DNA of 14,370 nucleotides from Thermoplasmatota archaeon (GCA_018334795.1 JAGXLH010000037.1:1-14370), one strand, 5' to 3'. Counted from the stretch's first letter, positions 1 to 7,462 are shown. Program-made: numbers and translations. Notes: generated by a model from the letters alone, not told the origin.

Positions 1-144
1 TATACAATCAAATTCATCAAATAAAACATTCATATCTTCTTCACTAGATATTACTGGCGTAAAGATTAGAGAGAAAATGATTGCAACACAAATGAACTTT
101 TGAGGTAAATGCCCTCCGACAGTACCACTCCCCTTATTTAACAT
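1..144 (-). CDS. N-terminus of a secreted protein (cut by window edge)
   Basis: Reading leftwards from an ATG at 144, the frame stays open for all 48 codons to the window edge. The peptide has a polar/basic start, then a hydrophobic stretch at about residues 17-32 (FICVAIIFSLIFTPVI) and a small-residue SS before an acidic segment (EEDMNVLFDEFD). That is the layout of a secretory signal peptide with cleavage near residue 33. A strong AT-only TATA region at about 157-175 lies the right distance upstream for a leaderless start. No domain is visible in what remains, so the function is unknown. A start further inside cannot be excluded. Confidence 0.5.
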   Translation of the reverse strand, partial: MLNKGSGTVGGHLPQKFICVAIIFSLIFTPVISSEEDMNVLFDEFDCI

Positions 145-262
145 CAAATTAATTTTCTATATTATATAATATATAGTCGGTTTATATAATTTTTGATATA
201 GTAATATAACAAATGTCAAAAAAAAATGGAAAAAACAATCATTTAAAAAAATATAGACAAAA

Positions 263-514
263 TCAATAATGATTAAATAAGATTTTTACCAAATTGCTGC
301 TACTTGTATACTCTTTAGTAAACTGCACTGCTATTTCCTTATCCAATCCTTGGTTAATAAGTTCTTTTTGAAAGGTTTTTCCACCTTTTTTCGCCTGTCT
401 TTTAAACGATAACCATGCCGTTCCTGACTTGATAAGAATCACTGGTAAATAAGACATGATCCTTGCCATTAACTGCACGGAATCGTGACGTATTTGTTGA
501 TCTGATTTTGCCAT
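263..514 (-). CDS. Small conserved-type protein, paralogue of its upstream neighbour
   Basis: An 83-aa protein starting at the ATG at 514 (MAKSDQQ). A longer reading from a TTG at 523 adds only three residues and is less likely. The N-terminal half has a hydrophobic patch (MSYLPVILIKSGTAWLSF). The C-terminal half carries the pattern KELxxxGxxxExAxxFTxEYxxxxNLxK. The 96-aa protein immediately upstream (538-828) carries the same pattern, so the two are probably ancient duplicates. The gap between them is only 23 bp, consistent with one transcript that also includes the winged-helix gene at 882-1331. I do not recognise the family and assign no function. Confidence 0.7.
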   Translation of the reverse strand: MAKSDQQIRHDSVQLMARIMSYLPVILIKSGTAWLSFKRQAKKGGKTFQKELINQGLDKEIAVQFTKEYTSSSNLVKILFNHY

Positions 515-537
515 ACATATCAACTTATTTACTCTAT

Positions 538-828
538 TTAATCTTCATGTCTTGGCGTGAAATTACGCATCATCTTACCAAGATTCAGTGTTGATAAGTA
601 CTGGCTGGTGAGTTCATATGCTTCACTTTCAGACATACCTGCATTTTTTAGTTCTTTATAGAAAATAGCTGCTGCTTGAGCATATTGTTTTGCACTTTCA
701 GGACTATACAATAAACTACTGAGTTCTCTTAAAAGTCCAGGTACTCGATCTGCTACTACATCTAATATTTCCTTTATTTTTTCTGGATCGGGTATTTCAT
801 CATGCCTATGTTCCTTATGGTTGTTCAT
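538..828 (-). CDS. Small conserved-type protein, paralogue of its downstream neighbour
   Basis: A 96-aa hydrophilic, largely helical protein beginning MNNHKEHRHDEI. It starts with ATG at 828, preceded by a GGAGG about 10 bases upstream, so translation initiation is well supported. Its C-terminal part (FYKELKNAGMSESEAYELT, then QYLSTLNLGKMM) parallels the smaller protein at 263-514 nearly position by position. It has no signal peptide, no clear membrane segment and no cysteine pairs. It lies between the winged-helix regulator gene (882-1331) and its own paralogue on the same strand. A role alongside that regulator or the divergent permease is possible but inferred only from position. Confidence 0.72.
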   Translation of the reverse strand: MNNHKEHRHDEIPDPEKIKEILDVVADRVPGLLRELSSLLYSPESAKQYAQAAAIFYKELKNAGMSESEAYELTSQYLSTLNLGKMMRNFTPRHED

Positions 829-881
829 ATTCTTTATTCCTCCATGTGTTTTATTTTCATATGATTCTAAGAGTGTTCACC

Positions 882-1331
882 TTATTTGATGAAACCGAGC
901 ACTTGTGACCATTTTTTAATCACTTCATCAGTTAATCGATAGACAACTCGAGATCCTTGCATCGTTGATTCTACCATGTTCTTATTTTCCAAACTTTTCA
1001 GTTTATTACGAATTATTCTTCGAGAAGCAGTACCTCTTTTACTTCGAACATTTTCAGTGATTTGAGAGATGTTCAAATCCTTTTTTTGAGTGAGTACCTG
1101 TACAATAGTTTTTTCGATGGGATCCTTTATTTCTGCAAAAAGAGTATCTGGAGTGAGACCACCATGTTCTAACAATAGTCCGATGAGACGCAGATAATTG
1201 GTCGTAGTTTTGCCCATTTCTTGAAACGGTCGAAGAACTGATTTTAGCATTGACTCTAATTCATCGATACGATGATTTAATGATTTAATTTCATTGTAGA
1301 GTTCTTCTGGTTCCACAACACAACAATACAA
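882..1331 (-). CDS. Winged-helix transcriptional regulator with N-terminal coiled coil
   Basis: A 149-aa protein. Residues about 7-40 form an amphipathic helix rich in Glu, Leu and Lys (EELYNEIKSLNHRIDELESMLKSVL), a likely coiled-coil dimerisation segment. Residues about 70-140 look like a winged helix: DPIEKTIVQVL, LNISQITENV, a basic recognition-type helix (SRRIIRNKLKSLENKNMV) and a β-wing ending SRVVYRLTD. The start is uncertain: TTG at 1331 or GTG at 1316, with no ATG available before the coiled coil. It diverges from the permease pair with only 36 bp between the two starts, so it very likely controls that promoter and its own. The ligand is unknown; a CC pair at residues 3-4 exists only if the TTG start is right. 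Confidence 0.75.
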   Translation of the reverse strand: MYCCVVEPEELYNEIKSLNHRIDELESMLKSVLRPFQEMGKTTTNYLRLIGLLLEHGGLTPDTLFAEIKDPIEKTIVQVLTQKKDLNISQITENVRSKRGTASRRIIRNKLKSLENKNMVESTMQGSRVVYRLTDEVIKKWSQVLGFIK

Positions 1332-1367
1332 GAAATATGTAATTAACTTATTGTAGAAAATGATTCA

Positions 1368-1874
1368 TTGAAAGGTTTAAGATGGATACATGGTTCTGAT
1401 TTTTTGGTGAGGAAGATACAATCACTATCTAACGGGAAGAAAAAGAATGTTCAGTCAACTTGGCTTGATTCACTGACAAAAGCAGGAAAAGGCGTTCTTT
1501 CAATGCTTCCAGTTATTGCTGGAGTGATATTACTCCTTGGCTTGTTCAATACCTTTGTTACAGGAGAAATAATAACTTCTCTCTTTCGCGGAGTGTACAT
1601 TTTCGATGGATTGATAGGATCTCTTCTTGGAAGCATTCTTGCAGGGAATGCTATCACGAGTTACATAATAGGTAATGAATTGCTCAGTAAACAAGTGAGT
1701 TTGTTTGCTGTGACTGCATTTATGGTTTCCTGGGTTACAGTTGGGCTCGTGCAACTCCCTGCTGAGATGACTGCATTGGGAAAACGATTTTCATTGTTAC
1801 GAAACGCCATTAGTTTTCTGTTATCATTTGTGGTTGCTGGATTAGTTACATTTACTATGGAGATAATCGCATGA
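1368..1874 (+). CDS. Half-size permease, N-terminal partner (COG0701/ArsP-YraQ-like)
   Basis: A 168-aa membrane protein with about four hydrophobic segments (near residues 46-65, 78-100, 112-128 and 146-167). The motif GSLLGSILAGNAITSYIIGNELL, followed by VTAFMVSWVTVGLVQLPAE, resembles one repeat of the COG0701 permease family (DUF318/ArsP_1), in which a full transporter has two such repeats. Here the repeats are separate genes: this one ends in an ATGA overlap with the next ORF, so the two are translationally coupled and probably form a heteromeric permease. The start appears to be TTG at 1368, since the only nearby ATG is followed by a stop. The substrate is unknown. Family assignment is from memory of the pattern, not a search. 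Confidence 0.7.
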   Translation: MKGLRWIHGSDFLVRKIQSLSNGKKKNVQSTWLDSLTKAGKGVLSMLPVIAGVILLLGLFNTFVTGEIITSLFRGVYIFDGLIGSLLGSILAGNAITSYIIGNELLSKQVSLFAVTAFMVSWVTVGLVQLPAEMTALGKRFSLLRNAISFLLSFVVAGLVTFTMEIIA

Positions 1875-2401
1875 AACAGAAGAAAAATAAAGCAAAAAAG
1901 AATCTTTTTGGTATCAGTTTTCTTCTCATCATACTCTGTATCTATGCACTATTGTTTATGATGAATTCTTTAGCGTTTTCTCAATCAGTACAATATGTTG
2001 GAAGTGTACTGTACACCCTTATTCCTGTTCTAATTCTTGTTTTTGTAATCATGAGTGTTTTTCATTATTATTTAAAACCAAAAACGATTTCTAAGTACTT
2101 AGGCGTGGGTGCTGGATGGAAAGGCTGGTTTCTTTCAACAATTTTTGGGATTTTTAGTCATGGATCGATTTACATGTGGTATCCATTATTCCAACAGCTT
2201 CATCAAAAAGGAATGAGTTATGGGTTCATTGCTGTGTTCTTGTATAACAGATCAGTAAAAATACCATTGCTTCCAGCGCTTATCTTGTATTTTGGATTAA
2301 CTTATACGGTTGTTTTACTTGTTTGGATGATCATTGCAGGATTAATTGAGGGAAAAATAATTACAGTAATCTTAGACCAGCCGGCTTCACCTATTCAATA
2401 G
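1871..2401 (+). CDS. Half-size permease, C-terminal partner (COG0701/ArsP-YraQ-like)
   Basis: A 176-aa membrane protein with a basic N-terminus (KQKKNKAKKN) and hydrophobic segments near residues 14-34, 45-66, 92-115 and 135-165. The signature SHGSIYMWYPLFQQL, KGMSYGFIAVFLYNRSVKIPLLPALILYFG is characteristic of the second repeat of COG0701-type permeases. The ATG at 1871 overlaps the TGA of the preceding half-permease by four bases. The 3' end overlaps the convergent secreted protein gene by 11 bp (2391-2401), which is unusually tight. It lacks the CxC-type cysteines seen in some arsenic-exporting members, so arsenic as substrate is not supported. Confidence 0.72.
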   Translation: MKQKKNKAKKNLFGISFLLIILCIYALLFMMNSLAFSQSVQYVGSVLYTLIPVLILVFVIMSVFHYYLKPKTISKYLGVGAGWKGWFLSTIFGIFSHGSIYMWYPLFQQLHQKGMSYGFIAVFLYNRSVKIPLLPALILYFGLTYTVVLLVWMIIAGLIEGKIITVILDQPASPIQ

Positions 2402-3659
2402 CCTTGTACTCATCATAGGCTTTTTCGATATAAAACACGTATTCATTGATATCATCAGTTTCAACTAACGCATTACATGATTGTGTTTGAAATTCGATAG
2501 CATTTTCAACATGATGCTGATCCGATGCTGTTAGAGACGTCGATCCTAAGAATTTTTGATATTGACTGAACACGTTTTGAGTGCGAAAGAAACTGTAATC
2601 AGCAGCAAATGGTTTCACTGAAACCATGGTTTCGGTAAACATCTGAGATTTACTTGCTTGATCACAATCAACATAATACGGTTTTACAGAATCAGTGTCA
2701 ATCCAAATCCAGCGTTCCTCTCCCTTCATGAATGGATAAATATAATCCTTTTTAGTATCTTGTTCATCTTTAATACTACAAATTCGGTTGATGACTTGTC
2801 GATGCGTTGGATATGGTGTTAATCCTTTCGTTGGATCAAGAAGTACCCATCCATAATCGGGAACATAGTATTCGACCATGTAATGCATTTGTGTCCAAAA
2901 ACCTTGATCATTATGTGCTAAGATGACTCGTGCAGGAATGTGTTGTGTTCTAAAAAGAGCACACGCTAGATGTGATCGTCCTACGTTTTCTCCATTGATC
3001 CTTAAGGTGGTCATTGCATCTTGTTTAAGAAATGTCCGCGTCCATAATTGTAACAAGAAAAAGCCATATCGATGATTTTTGATAAATGAAGAAATATTTT
3101 GCGCATATGATAGTACATTGTCATTTGTTCCTTCTAATCTCTCTGCTTGAAGTTTGATACGAGGCCGATATATTTGAACCATTTCAGATCGAGACAGCCA
3201 TTCTTTGACTTCTTTTGGATGATTCGTTCTCCAATCTGGAAGCGGTTTGTCTGTTGGAATATCTGAGAAATCATGATGTTCAACTAAGACCCAAATGGTG
3301 AAATGAATCATTTGATGTTCGTCTTGTTGCATGGGTCCAATCGTGAAATTCACTACTCTATTTGATTCAACGCCATATGGCTCAATAGAATAGGATAAAA
3401 CATTTGCAGTTGTCTCATTGAGTAAATCTAAAACGATGGGGACTTGATATCCATAGTCTGGCGGGAACACATATTTCACGGAGAATGAATCAGTGTTTTC
3501 TGTTGCCTCCAATTCTAAGTAATGTTCTACTCTTAACAAATAAAGGTCTTTAGTTTCGATGGTTTCTTCAGGTGTGACTGGAATAGTCATAGTTGGAAGT
3601 AAAACAGAGGTCAGTAAAATGACAATGAGAATGGTTTCAATTTTTTTGAATGAATACAT
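2391..3659 (-). CDS. Secreted transglutaminase-fold protein, apparently without the catalytic Cys
   Basis: A 422-aa protein. Residues 1-26 are a signal peptide (basic start, then ILIVILLTSVLLPTM). Residues about 40-165 are β-rich with no recognised domain. Residues about 215-280 match the transglutaminase/cysteine-protease core: GENVGRSHLACALFRTQHIPARV, then MHYMVEYYVPDYGWVLLDPT. His259 and Asp275 fit the catalytic His and Asp. The position that should hold the nucleophile (GxC, 16 residues before IPAR) is Asn225. A cysteine sits eight residues later at 233. The protein may therefore be a non-catalytic binding domain or use a shifted site. It has no C-terminal anchor. The ATG at 3659 lacks a clear SD. 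Its 3' end overlaps the convergent permease gene. Confidence 0.75.
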   Translation of the reverse strand: MYSFKKIETILIVILLTSVLLPTMTIPVTPEETIETKDLYLLRVEHYLELEATENTDSFSVKYVFPPDYGYQVPIVLDLLNETTANVLSYSIEPYGVESNRVVNFTIGPMQQDEHQMIHFTIWVLVEHHDFSDIPTDKPLPDWRTNHPKEVKEWLSRSEMVQIYRPRIKLQAERLEGTNDNVLSYAQNISSFIKNHRYGFFLLQLWTRTFLKQDAMTTLRINGENVGRSHLACALFRTQHIPARVILAHNDQGFWTQMHYMVEYYVPDYGWVLLDPTKGLTPYPTHRQVINRICSIKDEQDTKKDYIYPFMKGEERWIWIDTDSVKPYYVDCDQASKSQMFTETMVSVKPFAADYSFFRTQNVFSQYQKFLGSTSLTASDQHHVENAIEFQTQSCNALVETDDINEYVFYIEKAYDEYKAIE

Positions 3660-3789
3660 TACTTAATTCGACCCCATGCAGGTTTATTGTTACCTGACAG
3701 TGATAAGTGGAAAGATAATTCATCCACCATTATTAATTATAGTTATTTAAATATTAAAATCTTTTTATTTATTTTTAAGACGGGAAAAC

Positions 3790-3829
3790 AGCATTAAAAT
3801 AATGAAAAGAAACTGAAAAAAACATATTT
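3790..3829 (-). terminator. T-rich terminator of the metal uptake operon
   Basis: Immediately after the permease stop codon the minus strand reads a run of seven T followed by further T-rich blocks. Oligo-T without a hairpin is the usual archaeal termination signal. The assignment rests on composition and position only. Confidence 0.4.
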
Positions 3830-4702
3830 TTATGTGATACTTAAAGTCTTAGAAAAAACGTGTTGTACCAAAAATTTTCCAATTAATGCTAACAAGAACA
3901 CTATCCCTAAAGAAAGAACGATAGTTGATCCAGGTGGTAGATTATACCATAATGATAAGAGTAAGCCAGCAATATTAATGATTAATCCAATGCCAACAGC
4001 AAACATCATCATTTGTTTCAAATCCTTTGTGAATAACCCAGAAATCGATGCCGGTATAGTAAGCATGGCAATCACTAGGACAACCCCTACTACTTTGATT
4101 AATACTACCGTAGTAAAAGCAACTAAGAGTAACAACACAAAATTTAGCAGAGGAACTTGAATGCCGCTGATACGAGCAAATTCTTCATCAAAAGTTAAAA
4201 TTTGTAAATCTTTGAATAGAAAAATGGAAATCAAAAGAATTGCAATCACTAACCCGCCCATTAGCACAAGATCAGAAAATTGTATCAGCAAAATATTCCC
4301 AAAAAGGATACTTACCGGGTCTTGAACAATGATTTCGCTACGATCTACTCCATTTAAGAATAATACACCAAGCGCCATTCCAATCACCCAGAGCACGCCA
4401 ATGGTGGAATCCTCTCGAAGACGAGATTTTACTATTGGAAGACTCATAATACCTGCAGTAAGCACTGCAAAAATAAGTGCACCAACCAGTGGATCAAGCC
4501 ACATCCAGCTCATGGTGTACTGTAAATAATATGCAAGTCCAATACCACCAAACGTTGCATGAGCAATCCCTCCACTAAGAAAAACCACTCGTTTCACAAC
4601 GATTAGACTTCCGATCACACCACAAGCAATACTTGCAAGTAATCCCGCGATGAACATACGTTGAACAAAAGGAAGTAAAAAAAGTTCGATTAGTGAATCC
4701 AT
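3830..4702 (-). CDS. znuB: Zinc/manganese ABC transporter permease (ABC-3 family)
   Basis: A 290-aa integral membrane protein with eight or nine hydrophobic segments. The conserved ABC-3 features are present: GLLASIACGVIGSLIVVKR, then FLSGGIAHATFGGIGLA near residues 40-57, and a cytoplasmic segment FARISGIQVPLLNF around 176-190 that normally contacts the ATPase. It forms the membrane channel of a ZnuABC/TroABC-type importer that moves Zn2+ or Mn2+ into the cell. The ATG shares one base with the TGA of the ATPase gene, so the two are co-translated. It is the last gene of the regulator-lipoprotein-ATPase-permease operon. Zn and Mn members of this family cannot be told apart from the permease alone. 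Confidence 0.9.
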   Translation of the reverse strand: MDSLIELFLLPFVQRMFIAGLLASIACGVIGSLIVVKRVVFLSGGIAHATFGGIGLAYYLQYTMSWMWLDPLVGALIFAVLTAGIMSLPIVKSRLREDSTIGVLWVIGMALGVLFLNGVDRSEIIVQDPVSILFGNILLIQFSDLVLMGGLVIAILLISIFLFKDLQILTFDEEFARISGIQVPLLNFVLLLLVAFTTVVLIKVVGVVLVIAMLTIPASISGLFTKDLKQMMMFAVGIGLIINIAGLLLSLWYNLPPGSTIVLSLGIVFLLALIGKFLVQHVFSKTLSIT

Positions 4703-5499
4703 CAGGATTCCTCCGTTCTCTTTTTCTTTTTATGATCATGATCAACTAGTACTCGATGTGGAACACCATGAGCAATGAGTTCAACTGGACAACTGTATGC
4801 TTTTTCAATCATTTCTGGGGAAATATACCGATCATCATCGTGAGTGAATAAATACCGATTCATACAAGAAACTCGGTTAACATAAGAACTCAAAACGCCG
4901 ATATCATGCGTTACTAATACGATAGTGATTTCTTTGTTAATCTCCTGAAGGAATTGATAAATGGTTTCTTGCATGTCCTTATCTACACTAGCAGTAGGTT
5001 CATCTAACAAGAGAACACGAGGATTAGCTGCAAGTGCTCGAGCGATGAATACTCGTTGTCGCTGACCCCCTGAAAGTTCACTAATGTGACGTTGTTTGCA
5101 ATCTAAAAGCTCTACCTTTTTTAATGCATTTTCTGCAGCTTTTTTATCTTTTTGAGAATACCATGGAGACATCCCTCGCATAGCTCTTCGACCCATAAGC
5201 ACAACATCCCAAACAGAGATTGGAAAGTGTTTATCAAACTCAGCATATTGAGGAACATATCCAACATATTTTCTACCCCGTTCAGGTGGTTTACCAAAAA
5301 TGTGTATGCTTCCTTTTTGAATGGGGATGAGACCAAGGATTGCTTTGAGAAGTGTTGATTTACCTCCCCCATTTGGACCAATGATACCAAAAAAATCCTT
5401 ATGATTGATTTGTAGGTTGACATGTTCAATAATGGTTTCTGCATCATATCCTGCAGAAAGGTTCTTTATATCAATAGCTACATTTGAATTAGGTGCCAT
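4702..5499 (-). CDS. znuC: Zinc/manganese ABC transporter ATP-binding protein
   Basis: A 265-aa ATPase from the ATG at 5499. An AGGTGG SD five bases before this ATG favours it over a GTG at 5508. Motifs in order are Walker A GPNGGGKST (residues 41-49), Q-loop in YVPQYAEF, ABC signature LSGGQRQRV, Walker B VLLLDEPTASVD and H-loop VTHD. It powers metal import through the permease encoded next. The C-terminus is charged with several His (HGVPHRVLVDHDHKKKK), a common feature of this subfamily that may be involved in metal sensing (inference). A 69-bp gap separates it from the lipoprotein gene upstream; that gap is AT-rich and could hold an internal promoter. Confidence 0.93.
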   Translation of the reverse strand: MAPNSNVAIDIKNLSAGYDAETIIEHVNLQINHKDFFGIIGPNGGGKSTLLKAILGLIPIQKGSIHIFGKPPERGRKYVGYVPQYAEFDKHFPISVWDVVLMGRRAMRGMSPWYSQKDKKAAENALKKVELLDCKQRHISELSGGQRQRVFIARALAANPRVLLLDEPTASVDKDMQETIYQFLQEINKEITIVLVTHDIGVLSSYVNRVSCMNRYLFTHDDDRYISPEMIEKAYSCPVELIAHGVPHRVLVDHDHKKKKRTEES

Positions 5500-5568
5500 G
5501 TCAACCACCTTCTTTTTTTCTCACATGATTAATGATTATAAATTATTTGTCTTTTTAACTCATATTAG

Positions 5569-6492
5569 TTATGAATAGCCTTCAACCAGTGTTTCTGCTA
5601 GCATTTGTAAGGTTTCCCGGTAATCTGCCATTAAGGGATTAACTGATACTACTTCTCCGTTAATTTGTTCAGCAATTGTTTCTGCACTTGAAGTATCAAA
5701 TTGTGGAGAAACAAAAATGACAGGAATACGTTCATTTTTTGCTTGGTCAATAATAGTTGCAATTCCAGCTGGACCAGGTTGTTTTCCTTCATCTTCAATT
5801 GCAATTTGTTCTAGAAGATATGTATCACCAAAATATCCCCAGGAGGGATGATAAACCATAAATTTTTTTTCTTCATGTGGAGAAAGCATTATGCTAATAT
5901 TTTCATGTAATGAATCAATTTTTAACATATACTCTTGAAAATTCTGATTGTATTGCTGTTGATGATCAGAATCAATTTCTATAAGACCTTCCAATACTAC
6001 ATTCGCCATTTTTTTATAGTTAGGTGGGGCAGTCCATACGTGAGGGTCAGTTCCTCCAATATCAGATTCTTGATTTTCTTGATAGTTTTCTTTTCCGTAA
6101 TGTTGATCAAAGGAGATGACATCAATATTATTTGAACAATCATATATTTTTAATTCCGGATTTTGTTCCTGAATGGTCTCAATATGAGTTAGTTCAAATT
6201 CAACTCCAGATCCAACAGTAAAATATGCCGAAGATTGAGCAACGTTAATAATTTGTTCAGGCGTAGGTTCATAACTATGTGGGGATTCGCCCGCAGGCAC
6301 CATCACAGAAACTTCAACATATTCTCCACCTATCGCATTAACCATTTCTCTTTGAGGAATAATAGTAACAACAACAGAGAGGTTCTCATCAGTGTTTGTT
6401 GAATTAGTACAACCGCTTAAAAATATGCTCAAAACTAGTACAATTATGATGATTGAAGTAAATTGTACTTTTTTATTTATGTTCTTAATCAT
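5569..6492 (-). CDS. znuA: Metal-binding lipoprotein, ZnuA/TroA-like
   Basis: A 307-aa extracytoplasmic solute-binding protein. A hydrophobic leader ends in the lipobox LSGC with Cys28, so it is probably anchored in the outer leaflet. The three metal-ligand histidines of the cluster A-I family are visible: His72 in ESPHSYEPT, His151 in DPHVW and His215 in YHPSWGYF. Three His favours zinc over manganese. The loop before His151 is acidic (KENYQENQESD) instead of His-rich as in classical ZnuA. The acidic residue usual in the late LDPL motif is Asn here (VNPL). The start overlaps the regulator's stop as ATGA, placing it second in the operon. It captures the metal and delivers it to the permease. 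Confidence 0.88.
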   Translation of the reverse strand: MIKNINKKVQFTSIIIIVLVLSIFLSGCTNSTNTDENLSVVVTIIPQREMVNAIGGEYVEVSVMVPAGESPHSYEPTPEQIINVAQSSAYFTVGSGVEFELTHIETIQEQNPELKIYDCSNNIDVISFDQHYGKENYQENQESDIGGTDPHVWTAPPNYKKMANVVLEGLIEIDSDHQQQYNQNFQEYMLKIDSLHENISIMLSPHEEKKFMVYHPSWGYFGDTYLLEQIAIEDEGKQPGPAGIATIIDQAKNERIPVIFVSPQFDTSSAETIAEQINGEVVSVNPLMADYRETLQMLAETLVEGYS

Positions 6493-6971
6493 GCTTTTTC
6501 ACCATCCTTTGTTTTACAGAGTGAACGTTGAATCCAGGGGCAATTTTTTAGATCTGAAACTTTGAGTTTATGTGTTAAATTATAACCACAACATGACTGG
6601 GAAGAAATAGTTTCTTTTGTGTTAATTTTATTGAATAATCTTTGACTCATAGATTGATCTAATTGTTCTGCTTCGATACAGGCTTGTTGATGTGTTAATC
6701 CTAATTTTTTTTGAAGAAATGCTTCAATGATATGATGTCGTTTTACATCTTGTTCAACAATGCTTATTGCTTTGCTGTTTAGTTTTAATCCATTACGGAG
6801 AAGGTAAGTTCCATATCCTAGTGCTTGTAATCGATGCATTTTTTGAAATGCACAAACTTTGCTAACTCCCAGTTTTTTTGATAATTTAACTGGGCCAACT
6901 GGTTGATTTTTACCCTTGAGTAGATAGAGGATTCTGAGGTATTCTCTGTCACGATTTGTTAACAAGGCCAT
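6489..6971 (-). CDS. DtxR-family metal-responsive repressor of the metal uptake operon
   Basis: A 160-aa protein. Residues about 5-65 form a winged helix (REYLRILYLL, VKLSKKLGVSKVCAFQKMHRLQALGYGTY). Residues about 75-115 match the DtxR/MntR dimerisation and metal-binding helix region: RHHIIEAFLQKKLGLTHQQACIEAEQLDQSMS. The MntR His77 equivalent is kept, but the usual EH pair is DQ and the N-terminal ED..E site is altered. The tail has four Cys (SCCGYN, NCPW, SLCK) that could provide other ligands. It is the first gene of the operon, ATGA-coupled to znuA, with a 19-bp palindrome just before its start codon, so autorepression under metal repletion is the likely logic. It has no SH3-like third domain. 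Confidence 0.8.
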   Translation of the reverse strand: MALLTNRDREYLRILYLLKGKNQPVGPVKLSKKLGVSKVCAFQKMHRLQALGYGTYLLRNGLKLNSKAISIVEQDVKRHHIIEAFLQKKLGLTHQQACIEAEQLDQSMSQRLFNKINTKETISSQSCCGYNLTHKLKVSDLKNCPWIQRSLCKTKDGEKA

Positions 6972-6973
6972 AA

Positions 6974-6992
6974 AGTTAAGTTATACTTAACT
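6974..6992 (-). promoter_or_regulatory. Palindromic operator at the metal operon promoter
   Basis: The 19-bp element has perfect 8-bp arms, AGTTAAGT and ACTTAACT, around a 3-bp centre. It lies immediately upstream of the repressor's ATG and downstream of the TATA-like block. That is the position where a bound DtxR-type dimer would block transcription start. Its length matches classical DtxR/MntR boxes. Binding by the regulator encoded next to it is inferred. Confidence 0.7.
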
Positions 6993-6994
6993 AA

Positions 6995-7012
6995 TATTTA
7001 AATATTTACCAT
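6995..7012 (-). promoter_or_regulatory. TATA/BRE of the metal operon
   Basis: The minus strand reads TGGTAAATATTTAAATATT, an archaeal TATA box centred about 30 bp before the ATG at 6971. The resulting transcript would be essentially leaderless. The core GGTAAATATTTA recurs in the Tes-family gene's promoter (9050-9061). Confidence 0.5.
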
Positions 7013-7148
7013 TCATTAGGGTTGCACAAAATGCCAAATAAATTGTTTAAAAAATCAGAAATTAACTTTGAATGAATTATATTATCCTCTAAATTTCGAT
7101 TTTTTTAAGTTTTTGCACCAATATAAATATTTAGTTGTTGATTGGCAC

Positions 7149-7172
7149 CTTACCAATATCACTGATGGTAAG
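7149..7172. repeat. Inverted repeat/hairpin in the long intergenic region
   Basis: CTTACCA and TGGTAAG form a perfect 7-bp stem around a 10-base loop. No T-run follows on the plus strand, so it does not look like a terminator. It could be an operator half-site pair or part of a small RNA. No function is assigned. Confidence 0.35.
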
Positions 7173-7462
7173 ATTTCACCTGAAAAAGAGGAAAAGAATT
7201 GTATGAAACTAAATTATTCGTCATTATCTCTAAAAAGATTAGTATTTTTGCGTCTAAAGAAATTTAACATCCCGTCCAATGCTTCATTTACAATAATTAT
7301 GATATGAGCGAATGATTCTTCACATCTCTGATGGGTTTGAAAAAACGGATGCATAATGGATTGTGAACTTAACCATGCAGTATATAGAAAGTTTTTACAA
7401 TCTTTTGCCAACAAAAAATTGAAAGATAATTTAAAATAATTTGAAGAAAGTGAACCATTAAA

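Larger units (their letters stand above)
6993..7462. other. About 470 bp without a convincing gene
   Basis: Both strands carry only short, TTG-initiated frames with no SD, no recognisable motif and no coding-like composition (7068-7307 plus, 7214-7414 minus). The stretch holds the metal operon promoter at its left end. It has a perfect 7-bp hairpin at 7149-7172 and a T-rich minus-strand tail near 7413-7420 that could terminate the Tes-family transcript. It may be a decayed gene or a regulatory spacer; I cannot tell which. Confidence 0.4.

Noticed and set aside
1451..1754. Minus-strand frames opposite the first half-permease
   Set aside because: They are shadows of a clear membrane-protein gene, with no SD and no motif.
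7139..7186. Possible C/D-box small RNA (CTGATG and CCTGA motifs around 7161-7182)
   Set aside because: No proper C box (RTGATGA) at the right distance and no terminal stem. The motifs are too short to trust.
7068..7307. 79-aa plus-strand frame in the spacer
   Set aside because: TTG start, no SD, no TATA at proper distance, low-complexity AT-driven composition and no recognisable motif.
7214..7414. 66-aa minus-strand frame in the spacer
   Set aside because: TTG start, no SD and no domain. It overlaps the other weak frame, so a decayed gene is possible but unsupported.
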